Shown here: positions 8,304-16,039 of the stretch, piece after piece | Position numbering within the stretch: the first letter of the stretch is position 1 | Layout: every line of letters begins with the position of its first letter | DNA from: Streptomyces sp. f51 | Lineage (GTDB): Bacteria; Actinomycetota; Actinomycetes; Streptomycetales; Streptomycetaceae | Direction: 5' to 3' | Assembly (NCBI RefSeq): GCF_037940415.1 | Contig: NZ_CP149798.1 | Coordinates: 6,171,001 to 6,235,000, forward strand | Length of the DNA stretch: 64,000 nt | The notes under the pieces: generated by a model | Databases searched by the model: none | Told to the model about the DNA's origin: nothing | What the model saw: only the letters and a program-made list of their open reading frames with translations | Translations under genes and position numbers: made by a program

Positions 8304-10121
8304 ATGCGACGTCCTCTTGCGCGGAATCTGACGGTCCTGGCGGTTTCGGCCGCGACGGCATTAGTGGGCGCGGCGGCGCCGCCCGGCGCACCGGCGGCGG
8401 CCACGGCCGCGAGAACGCCCGTGGCGAAGGTGCCCGTCGCGGTCGGCTACGGAGGCGCCGTCTCCAGCGTCGACGCGGACGCCTCCGCCGCGGGCATCGA
8501 GGTGCTGAGGAAGGGCGGCAACGCGGTCGACGCGGCCGTCGCCACGGCGGCGGCCCTCGGCGTCACCGAGCCCTACTCGTCCGGCATCGGCGGAGGCGGC
8601 TACTTCGTCTACTACGACGCCAAGTCCCGTACGGTGCACACGATCGACGGACGGGAGACGGCACCCCTGACCGCCGACTCCGGGCTGTTCCTGGAGAACG
8701 GCAAACCGCTCGCCTTCGCCGACGCCGTCACCAGCGGGCTCAGCGTGGGCACCCCGGGCACGCCCGCCACCTGGCAGACGGCCCTCGACTCCTGGGGCAG
8801 CAGAAGCCTGGGCAGCGTCCTGAAGCCGGCCGAGCGCATCGCCCGTTCCGGATTCACGGTCGACCCGACCTTCCGCGCGCAGACCGAGTTGAACCAGGCC
8901 CGGTTCGCGAACTTCCCCGACACCGCGAAGCTGTTCCTGCCCGGCGGCTCGCTGCCGGTCGTGGGGTCGACCTTCAAGAACCCCGATCTGGCGCGCACGT
9001 ACGAGGAGTTGGGACGCAAGGGCACGCGCGCGGTCTACGCGGGCGATCTGGGCCGGGACATCGTCGCCACCGTCGACAAGCCCCCCGTGGACCCGGCGTC
9101 CGGCTATGACGCCCGGCCCGGCAAACTGTCCCTGAGGGACCTCGCGGCGTACGGGGCGAAGCGCCAGGCGCCCACGAGGACGTCGTACCGCGGTCTGAAC
9201 GTCTACTCGATCGCCCCCTCCTCCTCGGGTGGAACCACCGTCGGCGAGGCGCTCAACATCCTGGAGAAGACGGACCTTTCGAAGGCGAGCGAGACGCAGT
9301 ATCTGCACCACTTCATCGAGGCGAGCCGGATCGCCTTCGCGGACCGGGGCCGCTGGGTCGGCGACCCAGCCTTCGAGGACGTGCCGACCAAGGGCCTGCT
9401 CTCGCAGCGGTACGCGGACGGCCGGGCCTGCCTCATCAAGGACGACGCGGTGCTGACGAGCCCGCTGGCACCCGGCGACCCGAACCGTCCCGCCGCCTGC
9501 GGCGCAACCGGGACGGCCGCCCCGACCACGTACGAGGGCGAGAACACGACCCATCTGACGGTGGCCGACAAGTGGGGCGACGTCGTCGCCTACACCCTGA
9601 CCATCGAGCAGACCGGCGGCAGCGGGATCACCGTCCCGGGGCGCGGCTTCCTCCTCAACAACGAACTGACCGACTTCTCCTTCGCGCCCGCCAACCCGGC
9701 CGTGCACGACCCCAATCTGCCGGGTCCCGGCAAGCGCCCGCGCTCCTCGATCTCACCGACCATCGTCCTCGACCGGAACAACAGGCCGGTCGCGGCGCTC
9801 GGTTCGCCCGGCGGCGCGAGCATCATCACCACCGTCCTCCAGACCCTGACCGAGTTCGTCGACCGCGGCCTGCCCCTGGTCGACGCCATCGCAGCGCCCC
9901 GCGCCAGCCAGCGCAACGCCGCCCAGACCGAACTCGAACCGGGCCTGTACGACGGCCCGTTGCGAGCGCGGCTGGAGGTCATCGGCCACTCCTTCAAGGT
10001 GAACCCGGAGATCGGCGCGGCCACGGGCGTCCAGCGTCTCCCGAACGGCACCTGGCTGGCCGCGGCGGAGAAGGTGCGCCGGGGTGGAGGCTCGGCCATG
10101 GTGGTACGGCCCGTGAACTAG
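8304..10121 (+). CDS. ggt: Secreted gamma-glutamyltransferase
   Basis: 605-residue N-terminal nucleophile hydrolase that transfers or hydrolyses gamma-glutamyl groups from glutathione-like compounds or glutamine outside the cell. The signal peptide (RRPLARNLTVLAVSAATALVGAAA) is followed by the large subunit and then the autoprocessing site NTTHLTVADKWGDVVAYTL. The first Thr of TTH (Thr415) is the expected nucleophile of the small subunit. PGKRPRSSISPTIV and the GSPGGASI oxyanion region are intact. ATG 8304 has GGAGG at 5-nt spacing; the TTG at 8301 is too close. The gene ends in a strong bidirectional hairpin. Confidence 0.9.
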   Translation: MRRPLARNLTVLAVSAATALVGAAAPPGAPAAATAARTPVAKVPVAVGYGGAVSSVDADASAAGIEVLRKGGNAVDAAVATAAALGVTEPYSSGIGGGGYFVYYDAKSRTVHTIDGRETAPLTADSGLFLENGKPLAFADAVTSGLSVGTPGTPATWQTALDSWGSRSLGSVLKPAERIARSGFTVDPTFRAQTELNQARFANFPDTAKLFLPGGSLPVVGSTFKNPDLARTYEELGRKGTRAVYAGDLGRDIVATVDKPPVDPASGYDARPGKLSLRDLAAYGAKRQAPTRTSYRGLNVYSIAPSSSGGTTVGEALNILEKTDLSKASETQYLHHFIEASRIAFADRGRWVGDPAFEDVPTKGLLSQRYADGRACLIKDDAVLTSPLAPGDPNRPAACGATGTAAPTTYEGENTTHLTVADKWGDVVAYTLTIEQTGGSGITVPGRGFLLNNELTDFSFAPANPAVHDPNLPGPGKRPRSSISPTIVLDRNNRPVAALGSPGGASIITTVLQTLTEFVDRGLPLVDAIAAPRASQRNAAQTELEPGLYDGPLRARLEVIGHSFKVNPEIGAATGVQRLPNGTWLAAAEKVRRGGGSAMVVRPVN

Positions 10122-10158
10122 GCCGGACGCGCCCTGGGTTGTGCCCCTCAGGTCACGT

Positions 10159-10203
10159 CCCGCGGCTCGGGACCGTCGTACGTCGGCGGTCCCGAGCCGC
10201 GGG
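10159..10203. terminator. Bidirectional terminator between ggt and map
   Basis: A perfect 16-bp inverted repeat (arms 10159-10174 and 10188-10203, CCCGCGGCTCGGGACC and its complement) with a 13-nt loop. It lies between the convergent ggt and methionine aminopeptidase genes and would serve both. Confidence 0.8.
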
Positions 10204-10287
10204 GTGCTGCGCGTCCGGTGGGGGAGTCGTGCCGCGGGGTGGGATCGCCCCACCGCCCCGCTGCCCCGCCGCCCCCGACCTACGGGA

Positions 10288-11055
10288 TCAGCGTGCCGTC
10301 AGGATGCGCGGGCCCGAGTTCGTGATGGCGACCGTGTGCTCGGCGTGCGCCGCCCGGGAGCCGTCGTTCGTACGCAGCGTCCAGCCGTCGGGAGCCGCGT
10401 GATAGCCGTCCGTGCCGCCACCGATGAGCATGGGCTCGATGGCGAGGACCATGCCGTGCCGCAGCGGCAGCCCGCGTCCCGGGCGGCCCTCGTTCGGGAC
10501 GCCCGGGTCCTCGTGCATCCGGCGCCCGATGCCGTGGCCGCCGAACCCGTCCGGGATGCCGTACCCGGCCGTCCGGCACACCGTGCCGATGGCGTGCGCG
10601 ATGTCCCCGATGCGGTTGCCCACGACGGCCGCCCCGATCCCCGCGGCCAGGGCCCGCTCCGCGGTCTCCACGAGCCGGACGTCGGCGGGGCGCGGTCTGC
10701 CGACGATGAAGCTGATCGCCGAGTCCCCGACCCAGCCGCCGAGCTCGGCGCCGAAGTCGATGGAGACCAGGTCGCCGTCGCGCAGCCGGTAGCCCGTCGG
10801 GACGCCGTGCACGATCGCCTCGTTCACGGAGGCGCAGACGACCGCGGGGAAGGGTGTGGGCGCGAAGGAGGGGTGATATCCGAGGAAGGGCGACGTCGCG
10901 CCCGCGTCTCGCAGCACCTGATGCGCGATCTCGTCCAGCTCCAGCAGGGAGACGCCCACGTCGGCCGCCTCGCGCACCGCCGTGAGCGCGCTGCCCACGA
11001 CCTGGCCGGCCGCGTACATCGCGTCGATCGATGTGTCGGTTTTCAGTTCCACCAT
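10288..11055 (-). CDS. map: Methionine aminopeptidase, type I
   Basis: 255-residue M24 metallopeptidase that removes the initiator methionine. The five metal ligands are present: Asp100 (SIDFGAE), Asp111 (GDSAISF), His174 (GHGIG), Glu207 (AIEPML) and Glu239 (HAEHTVA); His83 is the usual substrate-side His. Streptomycetes commonly carry more than one map gene, and the one linked to the translation/secY region is not here, so this is probably an accessory copy. It is divergent from an XRE-family gene across only 32 bp, which suggests local regulation. There is no ribosome site before the ATG, and the transcript is probably leaderless. Confidence 0.9.
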   Translation of the reverse strand: MVELKTDTSIDAMYAAGQVVGSALTAVREAADVGVSLLELDEIAHQVLRDAGATSPFLGYHPSFAPTPFPAVVCASVNEAIVHGVPTGYRLRDGDLVSIDFGAELGGWVGDSAISFIVGRPRPADVRLVETAERALAAGIGAAVVGNRIGDIAHAIGTVCRTAGYGIPDGFGGHGIGRRMHEDPGVPNEGRPGRGLPLRHGMVLAIEPMLIGGGTDGYHAAPDGWTLRTNDGSRAAHAEHTVAITNSGPRILTAR

Positions 11056-11087
11056 GCCAATTACTATACCGGTATTAGAATGGTGTC
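11056..11087. promoter_or_regulatory. 32-bp divergent promoter/operator of map and the XRE regulator
   Basis: The whole intergenic space is 32 bp. In its middle is the perfect 10-bp palindrome ATACCGGTAT (11066-11075). Reading right, TAGAAT ends 6 nt before the XRE ATG; reading left, TATAGT ends 7 nt before the map ATG. Both spacings would place transcription starts at the start codons, so both genes appear leaderless. A protein on the palindrome would cover both -10 elements. Confidence 0.6.
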
Positions 11088-11342
11088 ATGGTGCGAACCC
11101 CCCTGACCCCCGAAGAGCGCGAACGCGGCGAGCGGCTCGGGCAGCTGCTGCGCGAGGCGCGCGGCGGCCGCAGCATGGCGGACATCGCCGGGGTGGCCGG
11201 GATCTCCGCGGAGACCCTGCGCAAGATCGAGACCGGACGCGCGCCCACACCGGCCTTCTTCACGGTCGCGGCGCTGGCGCGCGCCCTCGGGCTCTCGATG
11301 GACGAGATCGTCGTGCGGTGCGCGCTGGTGCCGGTGGCCTGA
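11088..11342 (+). CDS. Small XRE-family helix-turn-helix regulator
   Basis: 84-residue protein that is little more than one Cro/CI-type DNA-binding domain. The pattern is GERLGQLLREARGGRSMADIAG..GISAETLRKIETGRAPTPAFFTVAALARALGLSMDEIV, with recognition helix around SAETLRKIE. It starts at the edge of the 32-bp spacer shared with map, so it probably binds the ATACCGGTAT palindrome and controls both itself and map. No effector domain is present. Confidence 0.82.
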   Translation: MVRTPLTPEERERGERLGQLLREARGGRSMADIAGVAGISAETLRKIETGRAPTPAFFTVAALARALGLSMDEIVVRCALVPVA

Positions 11343-11376
11343 AGGCGGAGCGGGGGTTCGCCCCGCCCGAAGGGGC

Positions 11377-11420
11377 GCTCGGCCCCGCTCGGCCCCGATC
11401 GGCCCCGATCGGCCTTATCG
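11377..11420. repeat. 10-bp tandem repeat and low-complexity spacer
   Basis: Four copies of a 10-bp unit GGCCCCG[C/A]TC lie in tandem, followed by about 100 bp of CGGCCG/CCGGTCGCC-rich low-complexity DNA up to about 11520. It lies in the 283-bp space between the XRE gene and the HAD gene, which contains no ORF worth calling. Confidence 0.6.
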
Positions 11421-11597
11421 GCCGGCCGCCGGCCGCCGGTCGCCGCTCGCCACGCGCTGGCCGACGGTCGCCACTCGTCGGCCGTCACTCTCCGGCCGCC
11501 GGTCGTCCGCCGCCGGTCGATGTGTCGACCCGTCGATGAGTCGGCTCGTCGGCCAAGGTTGAGGAAATGTTGAATTCATTGATTATTCCCTTGTCGT

Positions 11598-11609
11598 CTA
11601 CGCGCGTAG
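11598..11609. promoter_or_regulatory. CTACGCGCGTAG palindrome before the HAD gene
   Basis: Perfect 12-bp palindrome 17 bp upstream of the ATG at 11626. It sits inside an AT-richer promoter-like stretch (TTGATTATTCCCTTGTCG). A near-identical palindrome, CTACGGGCGTAG, lies in front of the first beta-ureidopropionase gene at 15152. Confidence 0.45.
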
Positions 11610-11625
11610 TCACTAGCCTCCGGCC

Positions 11626-12561
11626 ATGTCGAACACCAACGCCCGCTCCGGCGTGGCGACTTCGCGGCAGTCGGAGCCCGGCGATGCGCGGCCTTCCGCC
11701 CCGGTGGAACCCACGGTCAGGCGCGGACGCCGAGTGCACAGAGTCGTACGGCTCGTCTGCACCGATCTCGACGGAACCCTGCTCGATTCGGCCGGCGCCA
11801 TCCGGAAACGCACGCTGAGCACCCTCGCCGAGGCGGGGCGGGCCGAGGTCGCCGTGGTGGGGGTGACCGGACGGCCCGTCCGCGACACCCTGGACCTGGC
11901 CCGGCGCTACGGCCTCACCGGACCCGTGGTGTGCAGCAACGGCGCGGTGACCGTGGACGCCGCGTCGGGGCGACTCCTTGACTGCCGTGGATTCCGCCCC
12001 GGCGACGCGGCGCGCATCCTGCGCGCGGTCCGGGACGCCGTGCCCGGGGTCGCGCTGGGGGTCGACTCCGTGTCCGGGCTCCGTCTGGAGACGTCCTTCG
12101 TGCGACTGGTGCCGAACGACTGGCGTCATACGGCACTGGAGGGCGTGTCCGCGCCGGGGGACGGTGACCCGGTGGTCAAGATCCTCGCCGCACATCCGAT
12201 GCTCCTCGTGGACGAACTGGCCGCCGTCATCGGCTCGGTCGTGGACGGCGGGACGGTGATCACCAGGTCCACCGGTGACTTCCTGGAACTGTCGGCCCCC
12301 GGCGTGGACAAAGGGGCGGCCCTGCGGTCGCTCGCCGAGCGGAGCGGGCTTCCGCTGGAGCACACCGCCGCGGTGGGCGACATGCCCAACGACATCCCGA
12401 TGCTGCGCGCCGCCGGGCTGGCCGCCGCCGTCGCCAACGCCCACGAGGACACCCTCCGGGCCGCCGACATCGTGCTGCCCAGCAACGACGACGAGGGTGT
12501 CGCCGCCCTCATCCGGCTCGTTCTGCCCCGCGTGGCCGCGGTGGAGGCCGGCCGCGTCTGA
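11626..12561 (+). CDS. HAD-superfamily phosphatase (Cof-type)
   Basis: 311 residues. After a disordered Arg/Pro-rich N-terminal extension of about 40 residues comes the HAD core. Motif I is CTDLDGTLLD (Asp47 nucleophile, Asp49 acid), motif II VTGRPV, and motif IV GDMPNDIPML with the metal-binding Asp residues. The long segment between motifs II and III is the C2-type cap of Cof/YidA sugar-phosphate and nucleotide phosphatases. GVDKGAAL contributes the motif III Lys. The substrate is unknown. The N-terminal extension is unusual for Cof proteins, and a later start cannot be excluded. Confidence 0.82.
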   Translation: MSNTNARSGVATSRQSEPGDARPSAPVEPTVRRGRRVHRVVRLVCTDLDGTLLDSAGAIRKRTLSTLAEAGRAEVAVVGVTGRPVRDTLDLARRYGLTGPVVCSNGAVTVDAASGRLLDCRGFRPGDAARILRAVRDAVPGVALGVDSVSGLRLETSFVRLVPNDWRHTALEGVSAPGDGDPVVKILAAHPMLLVDELAAVIGSVVDGGTVITRSTGDFLELSAPGVDKGAALRSLAERSGLPLEHTAAVGDMPNDIPMLRAAGLAAAVANAHEDTLRAADIVLPSNDDEGVAALIRLVLPRVAAVEAGRV

Positions 12562-12714
12562 GGGCCGAGTCCCCGTCCGGGCGTGCGCCACGGAACCGAG
12601 CGGGCGTGCGCCCCCTTGCCGTGAGGGCGTGCCGGCGTGCGCCTGCGCGATACGTCGACGCGCCCCCTGGGCCGGGTCCCGGAGGTCGCGCCGAAAACTC
12701 CCCGTAGTCGATAC

Positions 12715-12733
12715 GTAACACGGCTGGTGTTAC
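12715..12733. promoter_or_regulatory. Inverted repeat GTAACAC-n5-GTGTTAC
   Basis: Perfect 7-bp arms around ggctg, ending 41 bp upstream of the ATG at 12775. This is a typical spacing and size for a dimeric repressor site at a promoter. The rest of 12562-12774 is GGGCGTGCGCC-rich and holds no gene. Confidence 0.45.
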
Positions 12734-12774
12734 CTGTCGGGTCGAAGTGCTCACGTCGGGCGGGGAGTTGGGTA

Positions 12775-14958
12775 ATGAACGTAGGACAACTCCCGGTACA
12801 GGTACTGGAGTTCGCGCGGTACCTGAACGGGCTGGTGGGGCGGCTCGACCGGGGCGGCGGCTGGTACGGAGTCTTCTGGCACCGCGACCCCGAAGGGATG
12901 CGGGCCTGTCTCGAAGGCCGGGAGGTGCCACCGTGGGACGTCGTGGAGGCGCTCCTCCAGGACGTCCTCGCGCGCTACGGGGAGCGTGCCGCCGCCCAGG
13001 AGTCGGCACGGGCCCGGGCGCTGTACGAGGCGTCGCTGGCCGCGTACGACGTCCGTCCCGGTGGCAGGGACGCCCTCGGCGACCGTCTGGACGTCATGCT
13101 CCGCGAACGGCGTTACGCCGCCGAACGCCGGGCCGAGCTGGACGGGCGGATCGCGTCGGCGGCCTCCCGCGAGGAGGCGGACGCGATCGGCGTGGACCTC
13201 GCCTGGGCCGAGGACGACCACGAACGGGCGATCGCCCGCTGCGCCGAGCTGCGCCACCGCATGGACAACGTCGACCGCCACGCCCTGCACGCCCGTGCGC
13301 AGGGCGCGCCGGGCTTTGCGTCCACGGCGACCGGGGGCGGCGCCTGGACGCGGCAGCCGGAGAACTGGGCGGACGCGTCGGGGGAGCACCCGGCCGGACA
13401 TCATCCGTCGGGAGGGTCCGGGCCGGGCCGGGATTTGTCCCCGGACGCCTCCGGATGGGGAAGTGCCCCACGGGAGGTGGCGGGCCTGCCCGGACGGGAA
13501 GGTGCCCCGCGGGATACGGCGGGCCTGCATGGAGGGGGAGGTGCCCTGCGCGGCGCGGAGGACGCGTCCGGAGGGGAAGGTGTCCCACGGGGCGCGGGGG
13601 ACATGCCTGGCGGGGCAGGTGCCCCGGTGGGTGCGGAAGGCGGGTTCGGCGGGGCAGGTGCCCCGCGGGGCACGGAAAGCGGGTTCGGCGGGGAAGGTGG
13701 CCTGCGCGGCCGGGAGACGGGTGCGCCCGGCACGAGCTCCGGCGCACGGCCGGATACGCAAGCGGGCGTGCACGGCGCCGAAGCAGGTACCGGCTCGGCC
13801 GGCAGTGCTCCCGGGCGCGTGCCCATGTACGGCGGGACTCGGCACGGGACGGGGACCGACACGGGGCCGGGCGGCGGGTCCCCCGCGACGGCCGCCGAGC
13901 GGGTCCGGACGGCGGCTCCGCTTGCGGCGGACACCGAACCGGCAGGGCCCCGACCGCCGTCCACCGACCAGGTTCCGGGCGGCCACGACCACCCCCGTCC
14001 CACGGGCCTCGCGCCGGACGGCGCCGCACCGTCCATGTCCCGGACCGCACCCCACGCGCCGACCCGCGACCGGCGCCCCGAGCCCCTGCCGACGGACACT
14101 CCGGGGGCGGACCCCCTGTCGGCGGACCCCCGGTCCAGCGGAGCGTGGCACCAGGGCCCGGCCGCCGCGCCCGCCCCGGCGTACGACGGGACCCCGCCCG
14201 AGGTCCAGCCGTCCCCGGCGAGGCGGTCCAAGCGGCGTCGGCGCGGCGGCGCGCGGTTCGCCGGGATGGTGGAGGCGGACGTGGCGCCCGCGGCCGTACC
14301 CCAGCCCGCTCCGGTACTGCCCGCCGCGCCCGCGCCGGGCGGACGTACACCCCGTGGCGCGCGTTTCGCGGGGGCCGCCGAGGAACCCGTGCATCCGCGC
14401 GCGACGGCCGCGCCGGAGCCGCCGGACGAGGACGCGCGGCGGGCCACCGCGGGGACCGTCGCGGCCCTCACGCGGCTGCGGAGCGAGGGCCGCAGCGGCG
14501 AGGCGCACGCCCTGCTCGTCGAAGCCGCGTACTGGCCCCCCGCCCGCTTCCCCCTGCTCGCCGCCGAACTCCACCGCGCCGGGCTCGACGCGGACTGGGC
14601 CACCCTGCTCTGGGAGGCCGCCTCGCTGCCCGCCGGCCGTCTGGTCGCCGCGGCCGACGCGCTCACCGCCGCCGGCCGCACCGACGACGGCCACCAGATG
14701 CTGCGCCAGGGCGCCGTCAGGCCCGCGCCCGAGATCGGCGCGGCCGTCCTCGGCCTCGCCGACGAGGGCCGCGGCCGCGAGATCGGTGCCCTCCTCGACG
14801 CGTACGTCCGGGTGCGCACGCCCGAGGAGGCCGCTCGTAGCGTCGACGCCGACCCGGAGCTCCTCGTACCGCTCCTGCTGCGGGCGGCCCGGGGCGTGTC
14901 CGAGGAATGCCAGTGGGACCTGGTCCACGCCCTGCGCGTCGCCGGGTTCACGACCTGA
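12775..14958 (+). CDS. Large helical protein with disordered repeat linker, unknown function
   Basis: 727 residues. Residues 1-80 form a conserved block (WYGVFWHRDPEGMRACLEGREVPPWDVVEALLQ) that looks like a small helical or degenerate HTH domain. About 80-180 is a charged coiled coil (RRYAAERRAELDGRIASAASREEADAIG). About 180-560 is Gly/Pro-rich and disordered and contains seven 13-residue repeats. The last ~170 residues are TPR-like helices (EGRSGEAHALLVEAAYWPPA, AGLDADWATLLWEAASLPAG). Automatic pipelines often label such proteins tegument-like from composition only. ATG 12775 follows GGGGAG. No signal peptide; a cytosolic scaffold or regulator is possible. Confidence 0.65.
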   Translation: MNVGQLPVQVLEFARYLNGLVGRLDRGGGWYGVFWHRDPEGMRACLEGREVPPWDVVEALLQDVLARYGERAAAQESARARALYEASLAAYDVRPGGRDALGDRLDVMLRERRYAAERRAELDGRIASAASREEADAIGVDLAWAEDDHERAIARCAELRHRMDNVDRHALHARAQGAPGFASTATGGGAWTRQPENWADASGEHPAGHHPSGGSGPGRDLSPDASGWGSAPREVAGLPGREGAPRDTAGLHGGGGALRGAEDASGGEGVPRGAGDMPGGAGAPVGAEGGFGGAGAPRGTESGFGGEGGLRGRETGAPGTSSGARPDTQAGVHGAEAGTGSAGSAPGRVPMYGGTRHGTGTDTGPGGGSPATAAERVRTAAPLAADTEPAGPRPPSTDQVPGGHDHPRPTGLAPDGAAPSMSRTAPHAPTRDRRPEPLPTDTPGADPLSADPRSSGAWHQGPAAAPAPAYDGTPPEVQPSPARRSKRRRRGGARFAGMVEADVAPAAVPQPAPVLPAAPAPGGRTPRGARFAGAAEEPVHPRATAAPEPPDEDARRATAGTVAALTRLRSEGRSGEAHALLVEAAYWPPARFPLLAAELHRAGLDADWATLLWEAASLPAGRLVAAADALTAAGRTDDGHQMLRQGAVRPAPEIGAAVLGLADEGRGREIGALLDAYVRVRTPEEAARSVDADPELLVPLLLRAARGVSEECQWDLVHALRVAGFTT
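13462..13734 (+). repeat. 39-bp in-frame tandem repeat, seven copies
   Basis: Units start at 13462, 13501, 13540, 13579, 13618, 13657 and 13696, an exact 39-bp period without indels. Each begins around GGTGCCCC and encodes a 13-residue Gly-rich unit (for example AGAPRGTESGFGG). Units five and six are most alike, suggesting recent duplication. Confidence 0.85.
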
Positions 14959-15102
14959 CGTCCGGCCCGGGTGCCCGCGCGCGCCCGCGTGCGCGTGCGC
15001 CCGCGCGCCCCCCGATCGGCCGTACCTCCGGCTCCACCGGCCACGTCACTCACCCGTGAGGGTCAGAAACGTGATCGACTCAGCGGGTTAACGACGATGG
15101 TC

Positions 15103-15169
15103 TTGGCAAGGCTGTCCGGGGGGCTTACTTTCGAGCCTCTACAGCCTTTGTCTACGGGCGTAGAGGCTC
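15103..15169 (+). promoter_or_regulatory. Promoter and operator of the pyrimidine catabolic operon
   Basis: TTGGCA (15103-15108), a 17-bp spacer and TACTTT (15126-15131) make a good sigma-70 promoter. The predicted start point falls in the left arm of a 10-bp inverted repeat, GAGCCTCTAC (15133-15142) / GTAGAGGCTC (15160-15169). A second palindrome, CTACGGGCGTAG (15152-15163), is nested in the right arm. The position over the start point suggests repression. The PucR protein encoded two genes downstream is the obvious candidate. Confidence 0.55.
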
Positions 15170-15196
15170 TCTGACGTCCCGTCGAAGGAGCAGCTC

Positions 15197-16039
15197 ATGG
15201 GCAACGTCGTACGTGCCGCCCTGGTCCAGGCCACCTGGACCGGCGACACCGCATCCATGGTCGCCAAGCACGAGGAACACGCCCGTGAGGCGGCCCGGCA
15301 GGGTGCGAAGGTCATCGGGTTCCAGGAAGTCTTCAACGCCCCCTACTTCTGCCAGGTCCAGGAGCCGGAGCACTACGCGTGGGCGGAGCCGGTCCCCGAC
15401 GGGCCCACCGTCACCCGGATGTGTGAGCTCGCGCGCGAGACCGGCATGGTGATCGTCGTGCCCGTGTTCGAGGTCGAGCAGTCCGGCTTCTACTACAACA
15501 CCGCGGCCGTGATCGACGCCGACGGCACCTACCTCGGCAAGTACCGCAAGCACCACATCCCGCAGGTGAAGGGGTTCTGGGAGAAGTACTACTTCAAGCC
15601 CGGCAACCTCGGCTGGCCCGTCTTCGACACGGCGGTCGGCCGGGTCGGCGTCTACATCTGCTACGACCGGCACTTCCCCGAGGGCTGGCGGCAGCTCGGC
15701 CTGAACGGCGCCCAGCTCGTCTACAACCCCTCCGCCACCTCCCGCGGTCTGTCCGCCCACCTCTGGCAGCTGGAACAGCCCGCGGCGGCGGTCGCCAACG
15801 AGTACTTCATCGCCGCGATCAACCGGGTCGGCCAGGAGGAGTACGGCGACAACGACTTCTACGGCACCTCGTACTTCGTCGACCCGCGCGGACAGTTCGT
15901 CGGGGCGCCGGCGAACGACAAGACCGAGGAACTCCTCGTCCGCGACCTGGACTTCGGTCTCATCGAGGAAGTACGCCGGCAGTGGGCGTTCTACCGAGAC
16001 CGCCGCCCCGACGCCTACGAAGGGCTGGTGCAGCCATGA
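15197..16039 (+). CDS. Beta-ureidopropionase-type carbon-nitrogen hydrolase, copy 1
   Basis: 280-residue nitrilase-superfamily amidohydrolase. The catalytic triad is visible: Glu44 (GFQEVF), Lys118 (KYRKHHIP) and Cys155 (YICYDRHFPE). The sequence blocks (YFCQVQ, RVGQEEYGDNDFYGTSYF) are those of N-carbamoyl-beta-alanine or N-carbamoylputrescine amidohydrolases. With a dihydropyrimidinase in the same locus, hydrolysis of N-carbamoyl-beta-alanine (or the 2-methyl compound from thymine) to the amino acid, CO2 and ammonia is most likely. GAAGGAG precedes the ATG. The stop overlaps the ATG of the aminotransferase by four bases (ATGA), so the two are translationally coupled. Confidence 0.88.
   Translation: MGNVVRAALVQATWTGDTASMVAKHEEHAREAARQGAKVIGFQEVFNAPYFCQVQEPEHYAWAEPVPDGPTVTRMCELARETGMVIVVPVFEVEQSGFYYNTAAVIDADGTYLGKYRKHHIPQVKGFWEKYYFKPGNLGWPVFDTAVGRVGVYICYDRHFPEGWRQLGLNGAQLVYNPSATSRGLSAHLWQLEQPAAAVANEYFIAAINRVGQEEYGDNDFYGTSYFVDPRGQFVGAPANDKTEELLVRDLDFGLIEEVRRQWAFYRDRRPDAYEGLVQP

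Noticed and set aside
12751..14928. 725-residue minus-strand ORF with PAGHLPRR-like repeats
   Set aside because: The repeats are the antisense reading of the 39-bp coding repeat; the plus strand has the ribosome site and conserved end domains.
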